Origin: Enterococcus sp. CSURQ0835
GTDB lineage: Bacteria; Bacillota; Bacilli; Lactobacillales; Enterococcaceae
Assembly: GCF_902706605.1 (NCBI RefSeq)
Contig: NZ_CACSLH010000007.1
Span: 1-64,000 of the forward strand
Direction: 5' to 3'
DNA: 64,000 bases
Shown here piece after piece: positions 1-8,834 of this stretch (the stretch's first letter is position 1; every line of letters begins with the position of its first letter). A program made the translations under genes and the position numbers. Under the pieces are notes generated by a model. That model was not told the origin of the DNA. It made no database searches and worked only from the letters and a program-made list of their open reading frames with translations.

Positions 1-127
1 TATTCAATCCGTTGCTTCAAAAAGAAACCATATTCCAAGAAAATCACTAAATTACCGAACACCATTGGAAGTATTTTTGAGATGCATAGATAAAGATATA
101 TTGTCTAGCTTAATTTGACAAATCAGA

Positions 128-619
128 TTAGTTAAGTTTGTTTTCTTCCGCTGAACCAAGGGCAAAATTTTTTTCTAGTTCAAGCAATTGCGCTTTGATT
201 TTTAAACCTGCTGGACTGGAACCTGTATAGCCGGTGAGTTGACCATTTTTACCGATGACTCGATGACAAGGAATGATGATGGGCAGCTGGTTGGCGCGAT
301 TAGCTTGACCGATGGCGCGAACAGCTTTGGGGCGGCCTATTTTTTCAGCGACAGCTTGATAACTCAGCGTCTGACCATAAGGAATCTGCTGGAGTGCCTG
401 CCAGACATTTTTTTGAAAAGCAGTACCGCCTGTCACTTCAATCGGAACGGAAAAATCTTTTAGCTGACCTTTCAAATAACTTTCCAATTCTGTTTGCGCT
501 TGTTGTAAGATCATTTGATTGGCTTGCGGATCTTCTGCAATCTCAGTGTAAGAGATAGCAGTTAACGCGGTTTGGTTAGCATCGAGCCATAAAGGACCTA
601 AACGGGATTCAAATTGCAT
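128..619 (-). CDS. ogt: Methylated-DNA--[protein]-cysteine S-methyltransferase
   Basis: Repairs O6-alkylguanine in DNA by transferring the alkyl group to its own cysteine. The 163-aa protein carries the hallmark PCHRVIG motif (acceptor Cys118) and the upstream helix-turn-helix/arginine-finger region (GRPKAVRAIGQANRANQLP). Length is normal for the Ogt class with its short N-terminal domain. A longer frame opens at 643, but an AAGGAGG ribosome site lies inside that extension, 7 nt before the ATG at 619, so 619 is the start. The gene is monocistronic and divergent from the phosphatase gene at 723. Confidence 0.95.
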   Translation of the reverse strand: MQFESRLGPLWLDANQTALTAISYTEIAEDPQANQMILQQAQTELESYLKGQLKDFSVPIEVTGGTAFQKNVWQALQQIPYGQTLSYQAVAEKIGRPKAVRAIGQANRANQLPIIIPCHRVIGKNGQLTGYTGSSPAGLKIKAQLLELEKNFALGSAEENKLN

Positions 620-722
620 AGAAATTTCCTCCTTTTCTAGCAAAACGATTCGTCAAAACCGTACTTTAGCTGTGCCTATGTTACTATAGATGCGACAAAG
701 ATTGGATAAGGGACTGAAAGTT

Positions 723-2105
723 ATGGAAAAAATTATTCTTTTACATACCAATGATCTTCATTCGCATCTGGAAAATTGGCCGAAGATCCGGCGTTTTTTA
801 CATGAACGACGAGCGGAGAAACAAGCGCAAAATAATTTTGTGATCACTGTTGACTTGGGGGATTTCGTTGATCGCTCGCATCCGTTGACTGAAGCGACAA
901 ACGGTCAAGCAAATGTGACCTTGATGAATCAGATCGGTTATGATGCGGTAACGATCGGAAACAATGAAGGTGTGGGCAATTCAAAATTTGATTTGAACCA
1001 TTTGTATGACGAAGCGAACTTTGATGTGATCTTAGACAATCTCTATGACAAACAAACGTTGCAAGTCCCTGATTGGGCGCAACAATATAAAATTATGGAA
1101 AGCGCGGCGGGCACGAAGATCGGCTTGATCGGCTTCACCGCACCTTTTCCTTTGACCTATCATCCCAATGGCTGGGATATTCGGCAAGTGTTCGACATTT
1201 TACCGGATCTGGTGGCCAGCCTACGTCCCAAAGTCGATGTCTTAATTTTGTTGAGCCATTTAGGTGTGGGAGCTGATCGTAAAATCGCCAAAGAATTGCC
1301 CGCAATCGATGTCATCTTAGGTTCTCACACGCATCATTTATTTGAACACGGTGAACAAGACGGCCGCGTCCAACTAGCAGCAGCTGGGAAATACGGACGT
1401 TACGTAGGAGAAGTTCAAGTCGAACTAGATGATGCGCATCAGATCGTTCACACGCAAGCAGAAACATTTGCGACAGAAAAGATGTTAGAGCTGCCGGAAG
1501 ATCAAGCAGAGATCACCGGCTATTTAAAAAAAGGCCATCACTTATTGGCGGAAGCAAAAGTAGCCGATGTGCCATTTAAATTGACGACTGCATTAGATAG
1601 TGAGCATCCTCTGATCGAAATTGCCTTAAAAGCTGTCAAAGAACGAGCCAAAACCGAGGCGGCGATCTTAAATAGCGGTTTGTTTTTAAAAGATATCCCT
1701 GCAGGACTTGTAGATCAAGATCAATTGCACACCGCGCTGCCGCATCCGATGCATTTGATTAAAGTTACGCTTTCAGGCAGTGATTTGATTCGGTTGATTT
1801 TAGAGATGGAAAAAAACCGCCACTTCTTATTGCATTTTCCAGTTTTAGGGATGGGGTTTCGTGGTAAAGTTTTTGGCCAACTCGTCTATGATGGAATCAG
1901 TTATGACGCGGTCAATCACATCGTCCGCTTTTTAGGAGAACCCGTTGATCCAGATGGAACGTATACTTTGGCGACGGTGGATCATTACATGTTCGTCCCA
2001 TTTTTCCCAACGATCGAAATCGCAGGGCAAACGGAATTTTTATTTCCAGAATTCATTCGAAGTGTCGTAGCTGACTACTTAAATGCTCACTACCCAATCA
2101 AATAA
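723..2105 (+). CDS. Bifunctional metallophosphatase/5'-nucleotidase family protein (YunD-like)
   Basis: A 460-aa calcineurin-like phosphoesterase. The N-terminal metal-binding motifs are in order: HTNDLHSH (about residues 8-15), GDFVDRS, GNNEG, LSHLG and GSHTHHLFE. The C-terminal half matches the 5'-nucleotidase C domain with the NSGLF and ATVDHYMF stretches. There is no signal peptide, so it is probably cytoplasmic like Bacillus YunD and unlike secreted UshA. The frame extends upstream to 690, but MEKIILLHTND at 723 is the natural start of the fold. Substrate not determinable; nucleotide or nucleotide-sugar hydrolysis is the family role. First gene of a run with yutD, a HAD phosphatase and a membrane protein. 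Confidence 0.9.
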   Translation: MEKIILLHTNDLHSHLENWPKIRRFLHERRAEKQAQNNFVITVDLGDFVDRSHPLTEATNGQANVTLMNQIGYDAVTIGNNEGVGNSKFDLNHLYDEANFDVILDNLYDKQTLQVPDWAQQYKIMESAAGTKIGLIGFTAPFPLTYHPNGWDIRQVFDILPDLVASLRPKVDVLILLSHLGVGADRKIAKELPAIDVILGSHTHHLFEHGEQDGRVQLAAAGKYGRYVGEVQVELDDAHQIVHTQAETFATEKMLELPEDQAEITGYLKKGHHLLAEAKVADVPFKLTTALDSEHPLIEIALKAVKERAKTEAAILNSGLFLKDIPAGLVDQDQLHTALPHPMHLIKVTLSGSDLIRLILEMEKNRHFLLHFPVLGMGFRGKVFGQLVYDGISYDAVNHIVRFLGEPVDPDGTYTLATVDHYMFVPFFPTIEIAGQTEFLFPEFIRSVVADYLNAHYPIK

Positions 2106-2140
2106 AAACAAGGTATAATAACACACAGGTGGTGAAACGA

Positions 2141-2740
2141 TTGACAACAGAAGAAAAACAGACTAAGACGGTCACCGATGAATTGACAGAAGTCTTAGAT
2201 GAAATCAGCAAGACGCCAACTGAAACGAAAGAAAAGAAAAAAGGCGAGAGCGTGACCGTCGTGGATGAGAAAAATCTTTTGATCGGCGACCGCCAATATC
2301 ATTTAGTTGCTAACTATCGTGAAGGGTTTGACCCAGAACGATTAGGCGAGCGTTTCAGTGAAGTGTTATCCCGCTATGATTATATCGTAGGGGATTGGGG
2401 CTATGAACAGTTACGGTTGAAAGGCTTTTTTGCAGCGGATGACCGCAAAGCAAGTCCCGAACAGCGGATCGATACGTTAGAAGATTATTTGTATGAGTAT
2501 TGTAATTTTGGCTGTGCGTATTTCGTGATCGAACGGGTCGGCGGCAAGCGCACCCATCATCGAAAAAAACGCAAGAAAAAAGTAAAAGACAAGGCGTATA
2601 CCGAAGAGAAAAAAGCGCCGGCTACTTCTGACAAGCCAAAGAAAAAAGCGGTGATCAAAAACCGCAAGCCAAAAGAAAAAACGGAGAGCAAAACGAAAGA
2701 AAATGATGGACGGTTTGTGATCCGGCAACGAGAAGAGTAA
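2141..2740 (+). CDS. yutD: YutD family protein (DUF1027) with lysine-rich tail
   Basis: The 199-aa protein has a conserved YutD core (about residues 45-135: [45 protein letters not shown]). A low-complexity Lys/Glu-rich tail of about 65 residues follows and may bind nucleic acid (inference). Function is unknown in the family. The TTG at 2141 is chosen as start because AGGTGG (2127-2132) sits 8 nt upstream; in-frame GTG codons at 2129/2132 lie on that ribosome site. A TATAAT at 2114-2119 could be a -10 but has no clear -35. Followed after 4 nt by the HAD gene, as in other Firmicutes. Confidence 0.85.
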   Translation: MTTEEKQTKTVTDELTEVLDEISKTPTETKEKKKGESVTVVDEKNLLIGDRQYHLVANYREGFDPERLGERFSEVLSRYDYIVGDWGYEQLRLKGFFAADDRKASPEQRIDTLEDYLYEYCNFGCAYFVIERVGGKRTHHRKKRKKKVKDKAYTEEKKAPATSDKPKKKAVIKNRKPKEKTESKTKENDGRFVIRQREE

Positions 2741-2744
2741 AGTG

Positions 2745-3521
2745 ATGAACTATAAAGGTTATTTGATCGATTTAGACGGCACGATCTACCGCGGAAAAGA
2801 ACCGATCCCGGCTGGTCGACGCTTTGTCGAACGTTTACAACAACGAAAGATCCCATTTTTATTTTTAACGAACAACACGACGAAAAGTCCTGAGACTGTC
2901 GCTTATCGACTGGAACATGAATTTGATATTTTTGTATCACCGGAAACAGTCTATACTGCGACCCTAGCGACGATCGATTTTATGAAAGCTGATGCGCGGG
3001 GCAAAAAAGTCTTTATCATTGGGGAGCCTGGCTTGATTGAGCCGGTCTTAGCCGCTGGTTTTACGTGGGAGGAAGAGCAGCCAGATTACGTCATTGTCGG
3101 ATTAGACAATGCTGTCACCTATGAAAAATTTGCTAAAGCGACATTAGCGATCCAAAAAGGTGCTACGTTTATCGGAACGAATCCAGATAAAAATATTCCG
3201 ACTGAGCGTGGGTTACTGCCGGGAGCTGGGGCGGTGATCGCGCTGGTGGAAGCCGCAACACAAACCAAACCAATCTTTATCGGTAAGCCGGAAGCGATCA
3301 TTATGGATAAAGCAGTCGCGCTCTTACAATTGCAAAAATCAGATGTGTTGATGGTCGGAGATAATTATATGACCGACATCTCGGCTGGGATCAATAATGA
3401 GATCGATACGTTGCTTGTTTTGTCTGGTTTTACACCTAAATCCGCGGTACCGACATTACCAGTTGCGCCGACGTATGTCTTAGATTCATTAGATGAGTGG
3501 ACTTTTGATGACGAAGCTTAA
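2745..3521 (+). CDS. TIGR01457-type HAD sugar phosphatase (NagD/YutF family)
   Basis: The 258-aa HAD IIA phosphatase has motif [11 protein letters not shown] near the N-terminus, motif [11 protein letters not shown], and motif [14 protein letters not shown] near the C-terminus. The family acts on small phosphorylated metabolites; substrate not inferable here. ATG 2745 is preferred over the adjacent GTG at 2742. The gene follows yutD by 4 nt and overlaps the next gene by 14 nt, so the three are probably co-transcribed and translationally coupled. Confidence 0.92.
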   Translation: MNYKGYLIDLDGTIYRGKEPIPAGRRFVERLQQRKIPFLFLTNNTTKSPETVAYRLEHEFDIFVSPETVYTATLATIDFMKADARGKKVFIIGEPGLIEPVLAAGFTWEEEQPDYVIVGLDNAVTYEKFAKATLAIQKGATFIGTNPDKNIPTERGLLPGAGAVIALVEAATQTKPIFIGKPEAIIMDKAVALLQLQKSDVLMVGDNYMTDISAGINNEIDTLLVLSGFTPKSAVPTLPVAPTYVLDSLDEWTFDDEA

Positions 3522-4140
3522 ATGGCTCGAACGTCTCGGTCTAGTTTGCTGGGTCGTGACGTTGCTGACCTTTGCGATCACGGTGACGATCAATGTCCGT
3601 AGTTTATACGTTTTTGATATCGATCATTTGCAAATTTTGCACAATACGATATTGTCGAAAAAGGAATTGTTACACAATTTTGATCAGTTGATGGCGTACT
3701 TGAATCGTCCGTGGGTAGAAAAATTAGTCATGCGTGACTTTCCAGTTTCTAAAAGTGGTGCTTTCCATTTTTATGAAGTCAAAAAGTTATTCTTATTGAA
3801 TTATGCACTGTTGTTTCTCAGTGTGATCCCCAGTGGCATTTATTTACGACACTTGAAAAAAACGAAACGGCTATGGACCCTTTATCAGCCGTTTCAACTT
3901 ATCGCGGCGGTGCCGATCGTGATCGCATTTTTAATGGCAGTCAACTTTGATCGCTTTTTCGTGGCGTTCCATGGGATTTTTTTTCACAACAACGATTGGA
4001 TCTTCAATCCAGCCACTGACCCGATCATCAATGTCTTACCGGAGACTTTTTTTCTCCATTGCTTCATTGTATTTTTTGTTCTGTTAGAAGGTCTATTGAT
4101 CAGCCAGTTGTTGATTGGGCGACACGCGTTAAAAAAATAA
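3508..4140 (+). CDS. TIGR01906 family integral membrane protein
   Basis: A 210-aa protein with about four to five predicted membrane segments (near residues 7-27, 95-115, 128-150 and 180-205). A long extracytoplasmic loop follows the first helix. It resembles the conserved Firmicutes membrane protein family that follows the NagD-like phosphatase; the function is unknown. The frame opens at 3493, but GAGTGG at 3495-3500 positions the ribosome for ATG 3508, giving a 14-nt overlap with the phosphatase gene. Last gene of the operon, followed directly by a strong terminator. Confidence 0.8.
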   Translation: MTKLKWLERLGLVCWVVTLLTFAITVTINVRSLYVFDIDHLQILHNTILSKKELLHNFDQLMAYLNRPWVEKLVMRDFPVSKSGAFHFYEVKKLFLLNYALLFLSVIPSGIYLRHLKKTKRLWTLYQPFQLIAAVPIVIAFLMAVNFDRFFVAFHGIFFHNNDWIFNPATDPIINVLPETFFLHCFIVFFVLLEGLLISQLLIGRHALKK

Positions 4141-4142
4141 GC

Positions 4143-4180
4143 AAAAAGGTTTGACTGCAAAAAGCAGTCAAACCTTTTTA
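4143..4180. terminator. Bidirectional rho-independent terminator
   Basis: A 16-bp perfect stem (AAAAAGGTTTGACTGC with its complement) closes an AAAAA loop and carries A/T runs on both sides. It lies between converging genes: the membrane protein (+) and the glucosaminidase (-), and can serve both. Confidence 0.92.
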
Positions 4181-4210
4181 GTTGTCCAGCGTTACGCCTT
4201 CAATCCGTTT

Positions 4211-5038
4211 TTAGACATTCAATTGTTGACCAGGTACGATGGTCGATGCTTGAGTCAACCCGTTTAAAGCTAACAGTTGTTGGAAGGTCAAGCCATTTTT
4301 TTGAGCTACGGTCCAAAGGGAATCCCCATTTTGCACCGTATAAGTTTGACCGCTGGCACTGGTGCTTGTAGCGGTAGTTGGAGCCGTTGTGTCAGTCGAG
4401 CCATAGCTTGTTCCAGTATCAAAGCGAGTCAAGTCATACGTTTGGATCAAGCTGATCAGTTGGCTGCCATAGTTAGGAGCTGTCGCATAGCGTCCAGTTA
4501 AATAGTGAGCAGCTTCTTGGTAATTGTTAGTGTGGCTTTTCCAAGCACCGGCGTAATTTGAACTAGCTAAGACGCCGACATGCCCAACAAAAGATTCATA
4601 GTAGCTGCTGTATTTAGAAAATGGTTCAGACATGGTCGTCCACTGACCGTTGACATATTCTTTTGTCGCCATGTAGACAGCTGGGCCGCCGCCGTATTCT
4701 TTGACGCCGAATAAATTATAATTCGGAGCTTGTGAGAGCGCAGATGAACCAAAGCCGCTTTCAAGTAACGCTTGTGCTACCATGATCGAAGCATATAGAT
4801 CGTTGGCTGCTGCGACTTGCACGGCAGATTGGCCCAGTTGTTCGATCAAAGCTTGGTTGTTTTGAGTGCTGGCGATTTCAGCTGCTTGGGCATCGGTAGG
4901 ACTTAGCGTGGTCAAAGTGGCCACAGCGGGTGCGACGGATAACGCAACACTCAGTAGTGAAGCACTTTGTTTCAAACGTTTTTGTTGCTGCTTTCGTTTG
5001 AAAAATAGACGCTCGGTTCGGGTCGTGAATGATTTCAT
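4211..5038 (-). CDS. Secreted GH73 N-acetylglucosaminidase with C-terminal LysM
   Basis: Peptidoglycan hydrolase of 275 aa. The N-terminus is strongly basic (KRKQQQKRLKQ) and followed by a hydrophobic signal segment ending near TDAQAAE, so it is exported. The glucosaminidase domain (about residues 55-205) includes SIMVAQALLESGFGSS, whose Glu is the expected catalytic acid, and the PNYNLFGVKEYG stretch. A Ser/Thr-rich linker leads to a single LysM repeat (YTVQNGDSLWTVAQKNG, NGL, VPGQQL) for wall binding. Likely role: autolysis or daughter-cell separation. The start at 5038 is set by GGAGG 7-11 nt upstream; the frame opens at 5080 without a ribosome site. Confidence 0.92.
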   Translation of the reverse strand: MKSFTTRTERLFFKRKQQQKRLKQSASLLSVALSVAPAVATLTTLSPTDAQAAEIASTQNNQALIEQLGQSAVQVAAANDLYASIMVAQALLESGFGSSALSQAPNYNLFGVKEYGGGPAVYMATKEYVNGQWTTMSEPFSKYSSYYESFVGHVGVLASSNYAGAWKSHTNNYQEAAHYLTGRYATAPNYGSQLISLIQTYDLTRFDTGTSYGSTDTTAPTTATSTSASGQTYTVQNGDSLWTVAQKNGLTFQQLLALNGLTQASTIVPGQQLNV

Positions 5039-5088
5039 CTTTTTTCCTCCAAAAATAAATCCAAATAAGTACAAAAGCAATTTAAAAA

Positions 5089-5117
5089 ATTATACCGCAT
5101 TTTGACAGTCGCAACAA
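5089..5117 (-). promoter_or_regulatory. Promoter of the glucosaminidase gene
   Basis: Minus-strand TATAAT at 5094-5089 with a weak -35 TTGTTG at 5117-5112 and a 17-nt spacer, about 50 nt upstream of the start codon. Confidence 0.6.
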
Positions 5118-5438
5118 TAACTGTTGAAGTCTACTGAGAAAAATAATTTAGCCAGTGTTTGACAAAAAGACATAAAAGCTTCGAAAATAACAGCTGTTAA
5201 AAATGAAAAAAATGAGCTAAAATAAACAAAGAGCAAGATGAACTGGCTTTATTATTTTGCGACACAAGAGCGGTTAAGGGTGCATATTCCTTAGCTTGAA
5301 TATTCGTTTGAATAAAACGATCAGCAAATAAAGATAAAACTAGATCGTCACAGCGTTCCTTCTTTAAGTAAAAAGAACACGCATCTTAATTTTTTTCAAG
5401 AAAGTGCGAGCTTTGTTGTAAGAAAGTGGGGGAATAAG
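5118..5438. other. AT-rich intergenic region
   Basis: Separates the divergent glucosaminidase gene and the 75-aa gene. It contains a TTGACA at 5159-5164 on the plus strand with no convincing -10 at proper spacing. No open frame with a ribosome site, no riboswitch-like fold and no repeat was recognised. Confidence 0.5.
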
Positions 5439-5666
5439 ATGAATGTCAAAATTACTTTTTACAATGAGGTAGATGGCAAGCAAGAGACGGGCGTTCAAAA
5501 ACGTCTCATGTCTGATCCACCTCGAATTGGTGACGTTTTCGAGTTGAAGCGTAAAAACCAACGCGGAAAGTACCAAGTGTTTGAAGTTCAAAAACAAGAC
5601 ATCGGCTATGGTCTGGCGGAAAGCCGGATCTGTTTAGCAAAAGTCAAACCAATCAGTGAAAAGTAA
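5439..5666 (+). CDS. Small uncharacterised protein, 75 aa
   Basis: Not recognised. Short, soluble, charged protein with alternating beta-like pattern (MNVKITFYNEVDGKQ, YQVFEVQKQDIGYG, CLAKVKPI). No signal peptide or membrane segment. Real-gene evidence: GTGGGGG ribosome site before the ATG, and a rho-independent terminator immediately after the stop. Codon use matches the neighbours. Monocistronic. Confidence 0.7.
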   Translation: MNVKITFYNEVDGKQETGVQKRLMSDPPRIGDVFELKRKNQRGKYQVFEVQKQDIGYGLAESRICLAKVKPISEK

Positions 5667-5679
5667 GCTTGCTACCAGC

Positions 5680-5715
5680 AAAAAGCACAGACCGTTCATT
5701 CGATCTGTGCTTTTT
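5680..5715. terminator. Bidirectional rho-independent terminator
   Basis: A 12-bp stem (AAAAAGCACAGA paired with TCTGTGCTTTTT) around an 11-nt loop. It lies between the 75-aa gene (+) and the racemase gene (-). Confidence 0.9.
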
Positions 5716-5742
5716 ACTGTGAAATTTTTAGGCTGGTCGGGT

Positions 5743-6396
5743 TTAAGCTAGCTGTGTTTTTAAAGTAGCTAATAAAATGTCGGCTGGGTCGATGCAAGGA
5801 ATCGCTGTCTGTTTTTGATAATCCGCTAGAAAATACGGAAAATGTGTACAGCCGATCAAGATTGCTTCGACTTGGTTCGCTTGAAAAAATGTTGGAGTGT
5901 CTGACAAACCAAATGAGGTGACGATCGTTTGTGGTGGAATTTTTTGTTCGACGGCATTGACCCAATCTAAATTGGTCACGTTATACACTTGGATCGCTGG
6001 ATTCGTTTGGACTAATTCACGTTCGATCCCGGCGGCTCCTTGGGCGTTAGCGGCTAAGACACCTAGCCTATGGTACTGAGCAGCTAGTTGGTGATACGCG
6101 TGAAACGGCGTTAAGATCGGCAAAGCAATCGCCTGAGCAAGTTCATCAAAATCGATCGCACCGCTCAATGAATTACAATAGACAAACACTTGCTCGGCAC
6201 CTTGAGCCTTTAATGTTAGTAGTTGCTGTTTCACTCGTTGGTATTTTTTGGCATAAGGCAACGTTTGGAAAAAAGTTTGTTCATTTGGATTTTTGGAAAC
6301 GGGTGCGAAAAATGTTTCGACCGGTAGCGCTTTGAGTAACTCGATTCCCATTTGAGTATCAACTGGTGTTCCGGCCATCACGGCGATTTTTTTCAT
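5743..6396 (-). CDS. Aspartate/glutamate racemase family protein
   Basis: The 217-aa protein has the two cysteines of PLP-independent Asp/Glu racemases: Cys74 in FVYCNSLSG and Cys183 in LIGCTHFPYF, the latter like the MurI GCTHxP motif. N-terminal MKKIAVMAGTPVDTQMG is the substrate/phosphate-like loop. Likely racemises an amino acid or belongs to the hydantoin/maleate-isomerase-like side branch; glutamate is not assured. ATG 6396 has GAGGAGGTG 6 nt upstream, which rules out the longer frame opening at 6429. Monocistronic. Confidence 0.8.
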   Translation of the reverse strand: MKKIAVMAGTPVDTQMGIELLKALPVETFFAPVSKNPNEQTFFQTLPYAKKYQRVKQQLLTLKAQGAEQVFVYCNSLSGAIDFDELAQAIALPILTPFHAYHQLAAQYHRLGVLAANAQGAAGIERELVQTNPAIQVYNVTNLDWVNAVEQKIPPQTIVTSFGLSDTPTFFQANQVEAILIGCTHFPYFLADYQKQTAIPCIDPADILLATLKTQLA

Positions 6397-6532
6397 CAAA
6401 TCACCTCCTCGCTGAGATTTTGGCTTCATTTTACAGCGGAAAACGATTTTTAGCCAGTGCTTCGTTTTGCTAGAGGAATCATTTTAGCTTGAGCTAGCTG
6501 AGTAATAAAAAAGTGATGACTGTTAACTTAGC

Positions 6533-7798
6533 TCAGTCTTTTACTTGTTCAGCTTGAGCGATTTTTTGTTGCAGTTGTTGGTCATAGGTTCGTACGCGCG
6601 GAATCAAACAGGCGACTATCCCACAAACTAATGTGCCGATTCCGGCCAGTAAAAACATTTTTTCGACGCCAAACTGATCGGCAAGCGGGCCGGCAAAAAT
6701 CAAGCCGACTGGACCGGTGATGCTCATCAGCGAATTCAAGACCCCTAAGACACGGCCTAAATATTTTGGTTCATAACTTTGCTGGATCATCGCCATCAAA
6801 AGCGTATTGAAAAACGGTGTGCTGAAGCCTGCAATCAGATTCAAGCCGATGAACCACTTGAAGCCCAGTTGATCACCAGGTAAAATTCCGCTAGTACCAA
6901 TCGTGATTCCTAAAACAAAAAAAGCGATTAAAACAGGTTTCATCCGATCGCGCCATTTACCGAAGATCCCAACAAAGGTACCGCCTAAAAGCATGCCGAC
7001 TGAATAGATGACTTCGATCAAGCCAGCTTGGGCGACTGTCCCGTTGAAATAATCCATCGTCATAAGGGGGTAAAGGCTAACGGCTGGCATGAATAGTAAG
7101 GTAAAGATCGCTTCGATCAACGTGATCAACCAAAGTCCACGATTTTCCCGCAGCTTTTGTAACCCGACTTGACTGTCGGCTAAGAGGTGGATCGTTTCAC
7201 CTTGAGAAGTGATTTGGGGAATCGTCACCAATAGCAGTAAGCCAACGCCAAAAAAAGCGCCCAAGACATCCAGTAAAATCAAAAAATTCATGGGCACAGC
7301 GGCAAATAAAAAAGCGCCTAGAGCGGGTGCGATAATGTAATTAGCGGATTGAACGATTCCTAATTGTCCATTGACTCGTGTAAGCTCAGCTTCTGGCACC
7401 ATCGTTGGCAAAATCGATTGGATCGTCGGCAGCTGAAAAGTTTGAGCGATCGCTCGCATCAAAAGTGAAATGAAAACGAGCCACAGTGGAAATTCAGTTG
7501 CGATCGTCCCAACGATCGCCAAGATCAAAGCGAAGATTGCAACGATGATGTCGGTTGCGATCAAGATTTTTTTCTTGTTCCAACGATCGACGAACGGTCC
7601 GACAAATGGTGAGAGCAAAACTAACGGCAACATCCCCAAGAGGGTGGCGAAACTCAAAATAGTCGCTGAGCCGGTGATTTTAGTCAAATGCCAAATGATC
7701 GCGTACTGCACGATCATACTCGTGATCCCAGATAAAAATTGGCCGCCTAAAAAGAAATTGATGTTGCGACGCCAATGAAGGGGGAATTTTTCGGTCAT
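6533..7798 (-). CDS. MFS transporter, 12-TM drug/macrolide-efflux type
   Basis: A 421-aa membrane protein with about 12 transmembrane helices. It has the MFS loop motif after helix 2 (GPFVDRWNKKKIL) and a matching loop in the second half (GIFGKWRDRMKPVL). The overall pattern resembles the MefA/MFS_3 group of proton-driven exporters; substrate unknown. Start ATG 7798 has AAGGAGAAAAACT upstream; the frame opens at 7825. Monocistronic and divergent from dapB. Confidence 0.85.
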   Translation of the reverse strand: MTEKFPLHWRRNINFFLGGQFLSGITSMIVQYAIIWHLTKITGSATILSFATLLGMLPLVLLSPFVGPFVDRWNKKKILIATDIIVAIFALILAIVGTIATEFPLWLVFISLLMRAIAQTFQLPTIQSILPTMVPEAELTRVNGQLGIVQSANYIIAPALGAFLFAAVPMNFLILLDVLGAFFGVGLLLLVTIPQITSQGETIHLLADSQVGLQKLRENRGLWLITLIEAIFTLLFMPAVSLYPLMTMDYFNGTVAQAGLIEVIYSVGMLLGGTFVGIFGKWRDRMKPVLIAFFVLGITIGTSGILPGDQLGFKWFIGLNLIAGFSTPFFNTLLMAMIQQSYEPKYLGRVLGVLNSLMSITGPVGLIFAGPLADQFGVEKMFLLAGIGTLVCGIVACLIPRVRTYDQQLQQKIAQAEQVKD

Positions 7799-7835
7799 AG
7801 TTTTTCTCCTTAAAAAGATAGTCACTTCAGTTTAC

Positions 7836-7865
7836 CTGACAAAAGAGGACAAAACAATTTATAAT
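7836..7865 (+). promoter_or_regulatory. Promoter of the dapB-like gene
   Basis: CTGACA at 7836-7841, an 18-nt spacer and a perfect TATAAT at 7860-7865, about 50 nt before the ATG. Confidence 0.75.
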
Positions 7866-7916
7866 TGAATCGGAGCTGCGAACGTTGCGGTAAAAAATGA
7901 AGGTAGGAGTGAAGGC

Positions 7917-8714
7917 ATGAAAGTTATTATTATTGGACCTCATGGCAATATGGGGCAGTGGATCACCAGGATCGCAAATGAACGGAAAGATTTTGAGATC
8001 GTAGGTGCAGTTGGTCCTAAGGGGCGAGACTACATCGGACAAGACTTAGGACAAGTGGCGCGGGTCGGGCAAGATCTGAAAATTTTAGTCACAGATGAAT
8101 TGGAAAAAGTAATCATGCAAGGGGATGTGATCATCGACTTTTCAACCCGTGAGATGAGTCTCGATGTTTTACGTTTGGCTGTGGCCTATCAAGTGCCATT
8201 AGTTTGCGGGACAACGGGTTTTTCGTCAGAAGAAAAAGCGCGTTTCACGAAAGCCGGTGAAAAGATCCCAGTGTTACTTGCCGCTAACACCTCACGCTTT
8301 GTTTATATCTTGCGCCAGTTAGTAGCGGAAGCGACTGAACAGATCGGAAAACAAAGTGATATCGAGATCGTCGAGATGCATGATCGTTGGAAAAAAGATG
8401 CGCCTAGCGGAACAGCCGAAGAGTTAGGAGAGGTGATCGCTGGTAAATTAGGAACGGATCTAGCTGAGTTGGCGGTTTATGATCGCCACCAGCAAACCCA
8501 ACGCCACGAGCATGAGATCGGCTATCATTCATTGCGACTAGGAAATGCTTCTAGCAGTCATAGCGTTTATTTTGGTGGAATCGGTGAGCGGCTAGAACTT
8601 ACCCATCATTCGTATGATTTTTCTAGCTTTGCCAAAGGTGCATGTGATTGTGCCGCCTTTTTAGTCAAACAATCGGTAAGTAATTACACTGTGGAAGATG
8701 TTTTTAAAAATTAA
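7917..8714 (+). CDS. dapB: 4-hydroxy-tetrahydrodipicolinate reductase (divergent DapB)
   Basis: NAD(P)H-dependent reductase of the lysine/diaminopimelate pathway, 265 aa. Rossmann loop GPHGNMG is at residues 7-13, CGTTGFS near 97, and the signature EMHDRWKKDAPSGTA around 153-167. The catalytic His155 and Lys159 are kept, but the usual EAHHRHKxDAPSGTA is altered (HH to HD, H to W). The usual NFSxGVN stretch reads ANTSRFVYIL. The conserved GERLELTH segment is present near the C-terminus. No dapA neighbour. Strong promoter and terminator make it monocistronic. Probably functional DapB, but a specialised paralogue is possible. Confidence 0.82.
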   Translation: MKVIIIGPHGNMGQWITRIANERKDFEIVGAVGPKGRDYIGQDLGQVARVGQDLKILVTDELEKVIMQGDVIIDFSTREMSLDVLRLAVAYQVPLVCGTTGFSSEEKARFTKAGEKIPVLLAANTSRFVYILRQLVAEATEQIGKQSDIEIVEMHDRWKKDAPSGTAEELGEVIAGKLGTDLAELAVYDRHQQTQRHEHEIGYHSLRLGNASSSHSVYFGGIGERLELTHHSYDFSSFAKGACDCAAFLVKQSVSNYTVEDVFKN

Positions 8715-8725
8715 ACGAAAGACTA

Positions 8726-8762
8726 ACAGCCCGTCAGATCGAGTTTTGATCTGGCGGGCTGT
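8726..8762. terminator. Rho-independent terminator after dapB
   Basis: A 15-nt stem (ACAGCCCGTCAGATC with its near-perfect complement) with a short loop and a TG-interrupted T-run. It may also stop the converging gene at 8835. Confidence 0.85.
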
Positions 8763-8834
8763 TGTTGTTTATTCAGAAACTTTTTCAGTGCTAAAAAGTA
8801 AAAACTGAAGAAGTACCGTTTACTTGATATGCTA

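Noticed and set aside
1-92. Short open frames at the left edge: plus-strand YSIRCFKKKPYSKK-like and a minus-strand hydrophobic frame MVFGNLVIFLEYGFFLK
   Set aside because: Both are open only because of the short edge sequence; neither has a ribosome site or a recognisable match.
6030-6079. CRISPR or long direct-repeat arrays anywhere in the window
   Set aside because: No regularly spaced repeats were seen; apparent repetition comes from frequent GATCG words in coding sequence.
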